Assembly (NCBI GenBank): GCA_940671915.1
Contig: CALNVZ010003433.1
Location: forward strand, 47,869,587-47,933,586
Reading direction: 5' to 3'
From: Paracentrotus lividus
Lineage: Eukaryota > Echinodermata > Echinoidea > Camarodonta > Echinidae
Length of the DNA stretch: 64,000 nt
Shown: positions 31,921 through 45,082 of the stretch, piece by piece
Layout of the letters: every line of letters begins with the position of its first letter
Numbering within the stretch: position 1 is the stretch's first letter
Program-made: the position numbers and the translations under genes
The notes under the pieces: generated by a model
The model's input: only the letters and a program-made list of their open reading frames with translations
Database searches by the model: none
What the model was told of the DNA's origin: nothing

Positions 31921-32599
31921 GTCGGGTCACCCCAGAGTCACCCAGAATACACGCATGTGTAATAAAATAATCAGCGCCCTCACCCGACCATATTAGAGTT
32001 TGAGGATACATAGTCCAATATATTTATGTTTTTGTATGTAATTAAAAGCGTCAGCCCAAATTAAAAAGATTTTTTTAAATAAAAGAATCAATCATATTCA
32101 TGTTACCAAAATTCACAATTATCAAGGTAGATTTGCTACAAAACAAGATAAAAGAAACAAAATAAACACTGAAAATTCGGAAAAGAAGATAAAATTGGGT
32201 TTATAATTAATATTTAATCTTCCCTCAAGTGCCTTAATTAGCAAATTAGTTTTTAAATGCAATCGGGTTTGATTGTCTAAATTGTTATTTCAAAAGTTAG
32301 ATTCAGGGGAAACGTGACCAAATGCGTTACTAAAACATTTTAAATCTCATTAGATATCTTATTGAAGATTTTGAAAAAATTATTTCAGCCTTGGAGAAGA
32401 CAAAGCGAGAAAAATAACTGCCGCCCTCAGTAACAATATTAGCTGCCCTCTTGCGTCGATGCCTAAATATATGTCAATATGGCCCCTTCCACGAAGCGGC
32501 AATTGGTTGCATACATTAGGAACATACGTGGGGACGAATTTTTCTATTCTGTCGCGGAGACGTCTGGGTGAAGCATTGACAATAAACTGCTAATCCTTA

Positions 32600-32800
32600 A
32601 GGGCCTGTCCCACAGGCGGCGATCGTTGTGGCGACAACCTGATAATTTCATAATTATAAGGAGTTAATATTTAAAAAGGCGATTATAAACCTCCATACGA
32701 CTCTATCTAAGCTAGGCTGCAACAACAATTTGCCACCACACTCACAACAGCAAGATCGCCAGTTGTCGCAGCAACGATCGCCTCCAGTGGGACAGCCCCT
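32600..32800. mobile_element. TTA-flanked MITE (201 bp), AGGGSCTGTCCCAC ends
   Basis: Left AGGGCCTGTCCCACAGGCGG, right CCTCCAGTGGGACAGCCCCT, flanked by TTA at 32597-32599 and 32801-32803. The inverted similarity extends into CGATCGTTG...CAACGATCG. The 3-bp TTA duplication points to the PIF/Harbinger group. Copy 2 at 45083-45283. Confidence 0.82.
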
Positions 32801-33518
32801 TTATACTAAAGTTATTCTAATAAGATCCTTGAAGGATGGAGTTTGCATGGTGAAAGTTGATAAAGAAATAAGTTTGGCGGAAACCATGTGTAAGTCCTAA
32901 AAGGGACTGTTGTAATTCTTTCGTGAGATTTGGTAGAGATTTGGTAGCTCTTAAAAGAAGTTAAAGTCATTCTATTCACCATGCCTTGTGACGAATGATT
33001 CCTTTATTTAATCCAAAGAAAATAAGAAAAAGAGTATTTACGAACAACAGTACTTTCCATTGGAAGCCAAAGATTTCTTTAATAGGGGTCCTCGATCTAA
33101 TTTCAGCGAACAAGCTTACATCACCATGATCGCTTTCCTTCACTCCACAAATCAGATGATAAAGACGATATTGGAGAACAATTCCCATTTATTCCATTTA
33201 TTTATTTATTTGATTTCCAGGCAACAAAAATGAAAAAAAACTATATAAAGCAATCATGACAACGGATATAAACATTACAACATTACAGAGAATGCACCGA
33301 CCAATGCCTGTGTATTCGAGTAGAACTTATTTTGTTTTGCTGGATGCTCTACTTTAGTCGATCCTGATTAGAAATCATGTGCATGCATTTTTGGCACCAT
33401 TGAGTAGGGTTTTTTTTTCTTCTGGGGGCGGGGGAGGGGGGGGGGTGGCCCCGCCTCTCTACTTTTTGCGTAATAATTCTGTAACGCAAAAACGGCCTTG
33501 CCCTGAAGTGTTGCTATA

Positions 33519-34144
33519 CAGTGCGTCCCAAAAAGAAATCACTTTTGAAATGGCTATCAAATAAAAAATAAATGATTCTTGGGAAAAAGGTTATCATTAT
33601 GACACAAAATTCTGAAAATAAGCATTCTTCAATGAGCAATGACCACTTTTATGAAGGACACAAAAAATAGCCTGCACAGGAATTCGCTATTCATTTACCA
33701 TCTGGGTATGGAATGCCAAGAAGGATTTCAAAAAATAATGGAATGAATCAGCTAACAGAGTAAAAGATATATCAAAAGTCAGAAAAAACAATTCATATTA
33801 TGCAAACTGTATTTTTTCCCCGTTTTGTTTTCACATCATTGATTTTTGCTCTGACTTCAGTTTATTGTTTTCTTTGTTAGCCGATTTATTCGATTATTAC
33901 TTGAATCCTTCTTGGCATGCCATACCCAGGGGTAAATGAATAGCGAATTCCTGCGCAGGCTGTTTTTTATGTCCTTCATAAAAGTGGCATTGCTCATTGA
34001 AGAATGCGTTATTTTCAGAATTCTTTGTGTCATAATGATAGTTGAGGATTTGAGTTTTATATCGTCTAAACTATTTCCCCAAGAATCATATAATTCTTAT
34101 TTGGTAGCCTTGTCAAAAGTGTATAGTTCTTTTTGGACGCACTG
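33519..34144. mobile_element. TA-flanked fold-back MITE, CAGTGCGTCCCAAAAAG ends
   Basis: Inverted ends CAGTGCGTCCCAAAAAGAA and TTCTTTTTGGACGCACTG with TA on each side (33517-33518, 34145-34146). Almost the whole 626 bases fold back on themselves (for example CACAGGAATTCGCTATTCAT against ATGAATAGCGAATTCCTGCG). The ends resemble those of the 4871 element. Copy 2 at 46010-46642. Confidence 0.88.
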
Positions 34145-34292
34145 TATAGACTAGACGCTACGTCGTGATTTTCATCAGACGAACGAGGTACCAGTTACAG
34201 TAATGATATGAAAATTGTAACAGATTTTTGAGGAGATGGAAAATCTTATTGTATTCCTTTGTACACTCACTTAGCACTGGTATTGCAACATA

Positions 34293-35249
34293 GTAAATGC
34301 GTGCAATTTTTCATATTTACAAGTCTTTTATATATTGTCCTATTTCATTCATGGCCAGAGATTTTCAGAAAATTTTAATATATTCTGGATGAGGAGACTT
34401 GTCACTTTTCATTCCTGAGATCAGTAAATACTCAGACAGGGGCACCTTTTCAAAAAAGGGGCGACAGATGAACGAAGTCCCCTAAATATGAAACTTTGAG
34501 AGGTGGGGATTATCAGTGAATAAAATTATTAAAGGAGGAGTCATATTTCTCCGAAAACTGTTAACATGTTTTCATTACGCTTGTGGCATTTTAAAAATGA
34601 CCAAAGAGGTAGCACAACAATGACAGACAAAGAGGGAACATCCGGAAGAACATAAAATTCTTTCACACCGTTGCTAAGGAGGATGCGTGGCAAAATCAAA
34701 CGTCATGAATATCCAGCAAAATATAATAAAAGTGTGAAAATTTTTATTTCTATTGTAAACGACATTATATTTACTACAAAGAATTCAACAGTAATTTGGG
34801 AATTCGGAGGAATAAACTTGCATTAAATCGTTTCTGTAATAAGGGACTAAAATTTTCCTTGGCAACGATAGACATAATTTTATATTCTGCGGGTGTTCCC
34901 TCTTTTGTCTTTCATTGTAGTGCTACCTCTTTGGTCATTTTTAATTTGCCACAAGCATAATGAAAACATGTTAACAGTTTTCGAGAAAATATGATGACTC
35001 CTTAATAATTTTATTCACTTATAATCTCCACCTTTTAAAATTTATTTCTAGGGGTCTTTGTTCATTTGTCCCCCTTCGTTTAAAAAGTGGCCCCTGTCTG
35101 AGTATTTACTAATACTAATCTCGGGAATGAAAAGAGACAAGTCTCCTCTTTCAGAATTACACAAATTTTCGGAAATCTTTGGCCATGAATGAAATATGAC
35201 ATATATATACAGACTTGAAAATATGAAGGAAAAAATGCACGCATTTAAC
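34293..35249. mobile_element. TA-flanked fold-back MITE (~957 bp), ends TTAAATGCGTGCA
   Basis: GTAAATGCGTGCAATTTTTC faces ATGCACGCATTTAAC, flanked by TA (34291-34292, 35250-35251). The arms run most of the length (GAGATCAGTAAATACTCAGA against TCTGAGTATTTACTAATACT). It is inserted in the left end of the large fold-back element seen intact around copy 2. Copy 2 at 46791-47752. Confidence 0.85.
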
Positions 35250-35320
35250 TATTGCGGCGGTCACAACTCGCCGTACCTTCGACGTGCAAACTCATACGAT
35301 GGATTTTCGTAGAAAATCGT

Positions 35321-38300
35321 CCTTTCTACCTCCTGTCCCACATCGCTGCTCCTTCTGCTCCGTTGGGTTTTTTCTTAGGAGTTTTTCTGCTGCTTGTTCT
35401 TCGGCTTTGTGGTCTTGTTCTCTCTTTTTCGGTGTTCCTGGTTTTGTCTCTTGTCCTCCTGTGCTGCGTCCGTCGTTCTGTCTCTTTTCTTGTTCTGTTC
35501 GCGGTTGTTGTTTTTCCTGTTTTCGGTTTTCTTCTTTTCTGGGTTCGTTTGCGTGCCGCTTTTCTCTTTTTTTTTTGTTTTTGCGCTTGTGTGCTGCGTC
35601 CTTTGTTTTGTCTCCCCCTTTCTTCCTCCCTCGCCTTCTTTCTGTCTGTTCTGTCTGTCTTTTCTCTTCTCTTCTCGTCGTTCGTTTTCCGTCTTGGCTG
35701 TCGTTGTTTGTTGCCTTTCTTCCTCGCTTTGTTGTCTTTTGTTCGGCTGTTCTTGTTTTCTCTCTGTTTCCTCGTTGAGTCTCCTGGCTTTGTTCTTTTT
35801 TCTTTTTTTTTTTATTGTGTCTTTCCTCGCTGTTTTATCTCTTTTCTGCTTCTGTGTCTCTTCGCGTGTCGGGTTCTATTCCTTTCCGTTTCCTGTCGCT
35901 TTTGTCTCGTTGTCTTTTTGTCTGGTCCGTTTGTCGTTTCCTCTTTGTACGTCTCGTGCGTGTTTGCGTTTTTTGTTTTCTTTTGCTTTGGGTCCTCTTC
36001 TGTCTTCCGGTTGTTCGGTTCTTACTTTTCGTTCCCGGGTCTGTCCCGGTCTTTGTTCTTGTTCCGGTTCTGGTGGCTGGATTTGTTGGTTTGTGTGGTC
36101 TTTCTTTTCCTTCTCCTCTGTGTTACCTCTTGTTGTTGGTTTCTTTTGTTTTTTTTCCCTCCTCCCCTCTCCTTTCTCGTGTTCTTGTTCTCCCTCCTTC
36201 TCCTACCCGTGTCCGTGTCTTTCTCTCCCGTTTTTTTTTTTTTTTCTCCGCGTCTTGTTTTTTGTGTTGTTCTCTTGTGTTGTCGTGTTTTTTTTTGGGT
36301 TGTTGTCCCTCTTTTCCTCTCTTCTGCTCTTTCTGTCTTTTCTTTCGCGTTCTTGTCTCCGTCGGCGTTTTGCTTTGCTTGTTTGGTGTCTGTGTTGTTT
36401 ATGTTTTTCTTTGTAGCCGGCGTGGTTTCCCCTTGTGTGTTGCGTTTTGGTCCGGTCCGTTCGGGCGCGTTGATCGATGTTCTCTCCATCTTTGTGTTTT
36501 CCTTGTGTGTTTTTCTTTTTTCGTTTCTTTTTCCGGTTTTCCTCCTTTCCGTTCTTGTCGTTCGCTTGTTTTTGTTTCTTTTATTTCCCTTCTTCTTCCT
36601 TTCCTCTCCTTCCTTTTTTCCTCCTTCTTTTGTTTTCCCTTATTCTACCTTTTTCTTCTGTGGTTCCCCCTCCTTCGTCCCTCCACCCTTCTCTCTGGCT
36701 TGTTCTTGTTCTGTCCCTCTTTCTGTTCTCTTTTTGTCGTGTCTCTTCTTCTTCTGTGTTGTCCTCTTCTCTTGTGGTTGGTTTTTTGTATTCTGTCGTT
36801 CTGTTGTGCGTTTTCCTGTTCCTGCCTCTCTTCTTCCTGTTGTTGTCTTCCTTCTCTTTCCCCACTTCCCCCTCTTTCGTCGCGGGTGCGGGGGGGCGGC
36901 GGGGGGCGTCGCTCGGGGGCGTCGTTCCGGCGGGGGGTCGTCGGCGTCGGGTCGGGGGGGCGGCCTGCGTCGAGGCCGCCGCGGGTGCGCGGGCGGGGGG
37001 GCCGCGCGGGGGGGCGTGTGACGCCGGGTTCGAGCGGCGCCGGGCGCGGGGGGGGACGGGTTCCGGGCGCCCGGCCGTGGACGCGCGGTGCGGGAAGGTC
37101 GCAGGGCAGGCCGGTGGCGGCGCGGGAAGGCGCACGGGGGGCGGACCGGCTGCGCGGCGTCGGTGCGAGCGCCGAGGCCGGGTGCGGCAGCGGCCGGTCC
37201 GGGCGGGGCCGCGGCCCTTCGACGGCGGGGCCGGAGGGGAGGACCGAGCCGGGACCGCCGCCGACCGATCCGGGGCCACCGGTCGTGGGGGGGTTCGCGA
37301 GGGCGTGGGGGCGCCGAGGCGGCGGGGCGGCGGGGGGGGTGCTAGGGTCCGCGCGGCGGCGGGGGGGGCACGCCGGGGGGGCGGGGGGGACCGGCGGGGT
37401 AGCCCGGGCGACATGGTGGGCTGGGCTTCTGCGGTGGGTCGCCGGCCGTCGACGGCGCGGGGGGGTGGCGGCGCGCGGCGGCGGCGCGGGCCGGGGTGGG
37501 CCGGCCGCGGGTGCGGGGCGCGCGGTGGGGGGCCGGCGAGGCGGTCCCGGGCTGGCCGCGCGGGGGGGAGGCGCGGGGGTGTCGTGGGATCGGGGCATCC
37601 GGCGGGGTGGAGGCGGGGCGGCGGGCCGGCGCGGGCGGGCGGGAGGGGCGCGGGCCGCGGCCGGGACGGCGGCGGGGGGGTGGCGGGGCGGCTCCGCCTC
37701 GGGTCGGGGTCGGGGCCGTCGCCGGGCGCCGAGTTCACGTCCGGCGGAGGCGGGCGACCAGGCCGCAGCGTCGAGGCCGCGCCGCGGTCGGCCGCGTGCG
37801 GCCCAGGGCGCGGCGAGCGAGCGGGGGCGGGGGTCGGGGAGTGCGTCGAGGGGGGCGCGGGGCCGGGCGGGGGCCGGGGCGGGGGTGGGCGCGGGCGGGG
37901 AGGGGCCGCGGGCGGCCGACGGGGACGGGGCGCGGGGGCGCCATTCGGGCGTCGCCGGACCCGCGCGTGGGCGGTGGGAGCCGGAGGGACGGCCGCGTTG
38001 CGCGGGGCGAGCAGGTGGGCGCGCCGTGCCGGGGAGTCGGGCAGGCACGCGGTGCTCTGCGGGCGCGGGTTGGGGCGCGGGGCGCCGCGGGCGGGTTCGC
38101 GTCGCGGCGGCGGCGGGGAGGGCTGCGCGGATGGGCGTGTGGAGGGGGGGGCGCGGGGCGGGGCGGCGCGGCGCGGTTCCGGGGCGCGAGGGGGCGCGGG
38201 CGGGGCGGCGGGCTGCGCCGGCCGGCGGGAGGTCCCGCCCACGATGGATTTTCGTCGGGCCGCGCCGGGGACGGGCGTCGCGGGCCAGCGTCGTGCGGGG

Positions 38301-39362
38301 GCAGTGTGCTTGGCGGCCGGGTCCGCGCGCCGGGGGGGGCGGGGCGGGCGGGGGTTCGGAGGGGGGCGCCGCGGGGGGTGCAGAGCGCCGGAGCGGCGTA
38401 CCGGGCGCCGGACGGAGCGCGGGCGCGGCCGGGGGAGCAGCGGGCGCGGGGGGGGGCGTTGCGGGGCGCGGGGGGGCGGGGGCGTGGGGGACGGGGGCGG
38501 CGGGCGGCGTGGCGGGGGGGCGGGGGGGCGCGGGGAGGATGCGTGGCGCCGCCCGAGGGCGTCGCGGTCCGGCGGGGCGCGCCGAGCGTGGGCGGGCGGA
38601 CGGCGGGTGGCGGGCGCGACGAGGGGCCGGGGGGGGCGGCGGGCGAGGTGAGGGGCCGGCCCGGGGGTCCCGGGGCGCGGGCAGGTGCGGGCGCGCGGCG
38701 GGGCGGCGCGGGGGGTGGCGCGCGGTACGGGACCCCGAGGGGCGCGGCGGGGCGAGGCGGCGCGAGCGCGCGCGGGTCGCTGGCGGCGCGGGTCGGGCTG
38801 GCCCGGGGGCCGGGGGCCCGGCTCCGGCGGGAGTGGGGCGAGGGGGCGGCGTGCTGCTGGGGCCGCGGGGGCCGTCCGGCGGCGGCGGGGCGGCCGGTGG
38901 CGGCGGGGCGGGCGCGGGGGGCAGCGCCGGTCGGGCGGCCCGGCTGCGCGCGGGGCCGGGGGGAGGCAGCCGGGGCTGCGGGGGGCGCGACCGCCGGGGC
39001 GGCTCGGCGGGGAGGGGGGGCGGCTGCGGGGCGCGGACCGCCCGGTTCCGGCGCGCGCGGGTGACGCCGGGGCGGCGGCGCGGGGGCCGCGGCGGCGTGG
39101 TCGAGCGCGCGCGGGGCGGGGCGGCGCGGGCGCGGGCGCAGGCCGCACGGAGGGCCGCGAAGGGGGGGCGGGGGTGCGGGGGTCGCGGGGGGGTCCAGGA
39201 GGCGTCGGTCGGGGGCGTTCGGGGGCGGGGGCGCGGGGGACCCGGGGGTTTCGGTCGGGCGGGGGGGGGGCGGCCGCGGGCGCGCGCGGGGTGTCGAGGG
39301 CAGCCAGGAAGGGGGCCGATGCGCGGGCCTCCGGCGCGCGGCAGTGGGGCCGGGTGCGCAGG
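35321..39362. other. Abnormal A-depleted, then G/C-only block (probable artefact)
   Basis: From about 35340 to 36880 the plus strand is T/C/G with almost no A (many consecutive 60-base lines have none). From about 36885 to the gap it is almost only G and C, with rare T and rarer A. The change is abrupt on both sides and unlike anything else in the window. Because every stop codon on either strand needs an A on the plus strand, all six frames stay open for hundreds of codons; the resulting 340-1216 residue frames are low-complexity and overlap one another on both strands. No real protein is called. A short phrase from the left border (ACGATGGATTTTCGT) reappears at about 38239. Confidence 0.85.
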
Positions 39363-39387
39363 NNNNNNNNNNNNNNNNNNNNNNNNN
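39363..39387. other. 25-N assembly gap
   Basis: Exactly 25 N, a placeholder join. The G/C-only block ends on its left and copy 2 of the duplication starts on its right. Confidence 1.
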
Positions 39388-42005
39388 TACGCCCGCGCTG
39401 AATTGTCCCGGGCTATACGGGCAAAGAGTAACTTATTAACGCTATTGTTACTATTGCCCCTGTGATGGGCGACCATGTTCGGAGAGATTTTCTCTATCTT
39501 AACTTTGATCTTCATCGTTGAAGCTTTAGCAAAATCAGGCCTAAGAATATAATTTCTAAATAAATAAAAATGACAGCCATAGCTCAACCAAATATTTGTC
39601 CAGAAGTAAAACATTGGGCAGCTGTGAAATATTACTTTCCTGCTCAAAAAACGATTTTTTTCGCTTTAGAAAGTTCCTTGAACCGTTAAATCTGTTTACA
39701 CTCAAACAGCATGTGGAGCGATGAAAAGCACATGCTCTGTACACAAGTTAAGATGTAGCGTGTTCTGCGAGGGATGGGAGCCTCTGTTACAATTGCCCCG
39801 TGTCCCCGGTCTCCCCTACTTAAACTTTAAGTAGGGAGACCGGGACACGGGGCTTATATCACAAAGCCTTGTGAAGAATGATCCCATATTAATCTAATCT
39901 GTGATAAACTTATTTCTTTATCTACTTTCACCATGCAAACTCCATCCTTCAAGGATCATATTAGAATGACTTTCTTGTATAAGATTAACAGTTTACGTCA
40001 ATGCGTCACCCAACTTACAAATTGGGAGGTAGTGTGGTATCTCACTTCGCGGAGACGTCTCCGCGACAGAATAGAAAAATTCGTCTCCGCGACAGATAAA
40101 AAGTATTCAGAACGTCTCCGATATCGCGGAGACGTCTCTGAGGCGTCTTCACGACAATTTATATTTTAAAAAAAGGCTGAAGTACAATGTAGTCCCAAAT
40201 CCGTCTCCGACGTCTGCCGCATATCGGAGACGTCTCTATGCTTTTAATCCGTCGCGGGCACGTATGTTCCAACCGCTCGTTTCCTGGGCGCATCCATGTT
40301 GAAATGTTATAATTAGCATAACCACTGAACCGGTTCCGTGAACTTCAGTGAACTTTGCGAACTTTGCCCGCTGTAATTAGCTCCTCCTGTTCGTTAATGA
40401 GCAAGGAAACCTCTCAAAATATCTTATTTTCCAGTGTGCGCGCCGCCGGTGAGCAAATACAAAAGAAATATTTATGAGAAAGATATATCAAGCTCGTTTA
40501 ATTAAAGTTACTTATTTCTCACAAAACTGACCCAAAGTGACATATATTTCCAACAAAAAAAGTTTGTAAATTTTGAATATTTATGAATAATATTCTATTT
40601 TCTCATTTTTTTTTCCCTTCCGAATTTTTACAGCTTTACCGACCTTTATATTTAAAAACTGCGATATATTTTATATATTTCCATCACTTTCGGGAGATGA
40701 ATATGAAAAACGGTGATGCTAGAAGCTCCAGAAAACAGGTAATTTTCAACAAATTGAAACAGTGCTTTCCGTAACCATGGAGCTACTAAGTTATGCGGTA
40801 TACTGTATATGCAATGTATCGAAGAGGTCAGGCTATAATAAAGTAAGTTATGTTAAATATAGTCAGTGTATGAACAACAGTTACTTGGAGGAACAGGTAT
40901 ATTTTGTGGATGTATTTAGTATTTTAATCATGGAAGCCTGCGCGGTAGTACCATGGAGCTACTAAATTAAGTAAGCCTACGGTACGTATCTAACATAATT
41001 ATTGTCATTAGTTTTACAATGCAAAGTTTGACAACATGTTTGTAGACTATGTGCTAACTCTACCTAGCCTTATTTATATTATATTTTAATCGATCTATGA
41101 TAGTATAAATGACAATGACAAATGCTTTACTTTTTTATATCATATAAAAATATAATAAAAAAAACACACAAACAAACATGCAGACAAAACAAAATGGAAA
41201 ACCTTTTCATTGCCATTGCACTTGTAATTATTTTCGAATTAATAAGCTTTCAGAATATTATATGCTTAGTTTAGATCTCTATTACAAAATACATCAACAA
41301 ATACAACTGTTTCTCAAGTTGTTGTTCATACACCAAGGGCGTAAATCCTGGGGGGATACATCCCCCCAGATTTTGGGGAGGGGATGCCCTGTACAAAACA
41401 TCCCCCAGTTTTCAAAAAAGAAAATGAAAAAAATTACACTAGATAATTGTGTTATTGCTTAAAATAGCGCTCTCAATACTCTAAAATGCCTCTTTTTACC
41501 CCCCAAACCCCAAATTTTTCCGCTCGGTCGCTATGCAACCTCGCACTAAGTAACAAACAGTAACCTAAGTATCAAATAGTTGGATCCAATGTATTTGATT
41601 GATACACGTCTCGCCAAACCCAATTTACCCCCTCTCCTCGTCTGGGGACAAACCTTAGGAAAGGGTGTGGTTGACAATCTAAATAGTTGTGTGGAGGTTT
41701 ATTGGGGCCTGCAGCCCACAAAATTTCGTATTCAAAGATTGTGGATTCGTTTTCTATCGCTGTTTTTTTTTTTTAAACAAGTATGTAAAATGTGTCTTCT
41801 AAATGGAAACTAAATTATTTCCTGCTCGCACTTCGCTCTCGCTGATACTAAATAGGATTTATAATCTCAAATTTAAGCTTAAACATTTGGGCTCGCGCTT
41901 CGCGCTCGCATTGCTTTTTCCATTACTAAAATGAACAGAAATCAAGGCTACCATTATGATTCTTAAAAGCATACATTCAAAGACAAATTTTCTTCGTACA
42001 CCCTA

Positions 42006-42166
42006 GTCCAGATACTGTCCTTCGAAATTTACTATTCCCCCACGCAAAGCGCGATCCCTCTGATCGCGCGACCCCGAGTGGGGGAAAATTCGCGGGTCGC
42101 GCGATCAGAGGGGATCGCGCATTGCGTGGGGGAATAGTAAATTTCGAAGGGACAGTATCTGGACTA
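42006..42166. repeat. Hairpin, copy 2 of 29516-29678
   Basis: Same TAGTCCAGATACTGTCC...GGACAGTATCTGGACTA fold with one or two single-base differences from the first copy. Confidence 0.85.
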
Positions 42167-43189
42167 CGTACACCCCCCCCCCTCTTCGAATACCGTTCTC
42201 TTTGGGTCTCTATATGCCTCTGAAAGTGTCCCCTTTTATGAAAAAGTGCCCTTTTTTCCATCGAGAACCCCACTTTCAATTCGTGACGCCGCCTCTACTG
42301 TGTGTTTTTGTTTTGTTTTGTTGGTTTTTTTTCGCGCTCACAGATACTATGAAGGACCTTTAATGCATAAAAAAATATTCAATTTCAGCTTAAAAATTTT
42401 CGGCTCGCGCTTCGCGCTCGCTGATAGTAATAATAATAATAATAATAATGTGAACATTTATAATGCGCCGGTATCCATCATGAAAGATGCTCTTGGCCAG
42501 TAAAGAAAAATGAAAAACTACAATGCACAATGCACAAATATCTCAAACCTTTACCTCAAAAAGTTCGGCTTGCGCTTTGCGCTCGCATTACTTTTTTTTC
42601 AATTACTAAAATAAAATTGAATCAAGGCAGCCATTATGATTCTTTAAAGTATACATTCAAGACAACTTTTCTTCGTATCTCCTCGCTCTCTGAATAAATT
42701 TCTCTTTAGATCTATGCCTCTGATCTAAAGTGTCCCCTTTTCAGAAAAAGTGCACTTTTTATCGAGACCCCACTTTCAAATCCATTCTGCCTCTACTACA
42801 TATTTTTGTTTTTTTGTTTTTATTTTGTTTCCCGCTTGCAAATAGTATATAGGACCTTTAATGCACAAACATATTCAATTTCAGCTTAAAATTTTCGGCT
42901 CGCGCTTCGCGCTCGCTGATACTAAAAAACGAAGTATAATGCACAAATAACTCCAATTTTTAGCTAAAATTTTCGGCTCGCGCTTCGCGCTCGCATTAGA
43001 TTTTTTTTTCCATTACTAAAATGAACAGGAATCAATGCAGCCACTGAAGCTAGAAGCATACATTCAAAGACACATTTTATTCACACTCCCTTTTTAAAGA
43101 CCCCTTCTGTTTATTTAATTTTTTTTTTCGCCTTCTTAGTTTCTGGTAAATTCGGCACCCTCGCTAAGTTTAGGATAAAGTTAGAACCC

Positions 43190-44140
43190 CTAAGTTAAAG
43201 TTAAATTTGGCGCCCCTACATTTGAGCTCAATCTGAAGTCCATAAGTTTAAGGCGCTCCCTAAGTTTCAGATCATTTTGGCGCCCCTACATTTGAGCTAA
43301 ATTTGGCCCCATTAAGGTCAGTTTGGCGCCCCCATGTTTAAGCTCAATCTGGCGCCCCTACGTTTAAGCTCGATTTGGCTGTTCTATGTCGATTTGGCGC
43401 CCCCTAAATTTTAGGTCGACTTGACGCCCCTAAGTTTAAGGTCAATTTGACGCCCCTATGTTTAAGCTTAATATGGCGCCCCTACGTTTAAGCTCAATTT
43501 GGCGCCCCCGTAGTTTAATGTCGATTTGGCGCCCCCTAAATTTAAGTCGATTTTACGTCCCTAAGTATAAGGTCAGTTTGGCGCCCCTATGTTTAAGCTC
43601 AATCTGGCGCCCCTACGTTTAACCTCAATTTGGCGCCCCTGTAGTTTAATGTCGATTTGGCGCCCCCTAAATTTAAGGTCGACTTGACGCCCCTAAGTTT
43701 AAGGTCAATTTGACGCCCTATGTTTAAGCTTAATATGGCGCCCCTACGTTAAGCTCAATTTGGCGCCCCCGTAGTTTAATGTCGATATGGCACCCCCTAA
43801 ATTTAAGGTCGATTTACGTCCCTAAGTTTAAGGTCAGTTTGGCGCCCCTACGTTTAACCTCAATTTGGCGCCCCTGTAGTTTAATGTCGATTTGGCGCCC
43901 CCTAAATTTAAGGTCGACTTGACGCCCCTAAGTTTAAGGTCAATTTGACGCCCCTATGTTTAAGCTTAATATGGAGCCCCTACCTTTAAGCTCAATTTGG
44001 CCCCCTGTAGTTTAATGTCGATTGGAGCCCCCTAAACTTAAGGTCGACTTGACGCCCCTAAGTTTAAGGTCAATTTGGGCGCCCCTATGTTTAAGCTTGA
44101 TATGGCGCCCCTACCTTTCAGCTCAATTTGCGCGCCTACC
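43190..44140. repeat. GGCGCC tandem array, copy 2
   Basis: Matches 30715-31665 unit by unit, with several small deletions (for example near 43310 and 43380). Confidence 0.9.
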
Positions 44141-44204
44141 CGGGTTGCCCGGGCCCATAAAGCCCCCCCCCCGCCCCCCCCCGATACCCAGAATAGAATC
44201 CATG

Positions 44205-44400
44205 ACATAATGCTCCGCGACAATTGCTCCGCTATAAATTCCATACACTAATCGAATGACTAACTTCAACCAGGGACTTTACACTATACCCTACCCTAAA
44301 CCTAACCCTAAACCTAATATAAATCCCTATTACAGCCCTAACCCTAACCCTATATCTTAGACGAAATAAAGCCCGGAGCAATTGTCGCAGGAGCAAATGT
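44205..44400. mobile_element. Telomere-like TIR element, copy 2
   Basis: Same structure as 31732-31920: inverted CGACAATTGCTCCG ends and CCCTAA tracts between. Confidence 0.65.
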
Positions 44401-45082
44401 CGGGTCACCCCAGAGTCACCCAGAATACACGCATGTGTAATAAAATAATCAGCGCCCTCACCCGACCATATTAGAGTTTGAGGATACATAGTCCCATATA
44501 TTTTATGTTTTGTATGTTAATTAAAAGCGTCAGCCCAAATTAAAAAGATTTTTTTAAATAAAAGAATCAATCATATTCATGTTACCAAAATTCACAATAT
44601 CAAGGTAGATTTGCTACAAAACAAGATAAAAGAAACAAAAATAAACACTGAAAATTCGGAAAGAAGATAAAATTGGGTTTATAATTAATATTTAATCTTC
44701 CCTCAAGTGCCTTAATTAGCAAATTAGTTTTTAAATGCCAATCGGGTTGATTGTCTAAATTGTTAATTCAAAAGTTAGATTCAGGGGAAACCGTGACCAA
44801 ATGCGTTACTAAAACATTTTAAATCTCATTAGATATCTTATTGAAGATTTTGAAAAAATTATTCAGCCTTGGAGAAGACAAAGCGAGAAAAATAACTGCC
44901 GCCCTCACGTACAAATATCAGCTTCTGCCCTCTTGCGTCGATGCCTAAATATATGTCAATATGGCCCCTTCCACGAAGCGGCAATTGGTTGCATACATTA
45001 GGAACATACGTGGGGGACGAATTTTTCTATTCTGTCGCGGAGACGTCTGGGTGAAGCATTGACAATAAACTGCTAATCCTTA

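Larger units (their letters stand above)
26884..35320. repeat. Copy 1 of an 8.4-kb near-identical direct duplication
   Basis: Same order and text as 39394-47823 over its whole length, with scattered one- or two-base differences mostly in homopolymers (for example GGGG versus GGG in the hairpin at 27290-27350). It starts inside the 25459-27311 element and stops a short way into the left arm of a long fold-back, which copy 2 continues normally. Everything inside is repetitive; no host exon is recognised. Assembly duplication is the more likely explanation. Confidence 0.85.

Noticed and set aside
32976-33188. 70-codon minus-strand frame (MGIVLQYRLYHLICG...)
   Set aside because: The second copy of the same region breaks the frame by indels, no family resemblance, and the region is repeat-derived.
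35252-39647. Open frames of 340-1216 codons on both strands
   Set aside because: They overlap in several frames and both strands, are low-complexity (F/L/S/C or G/R/A/P), cross the N gap, and are fully explained by absence of A, which removes all stop codons.
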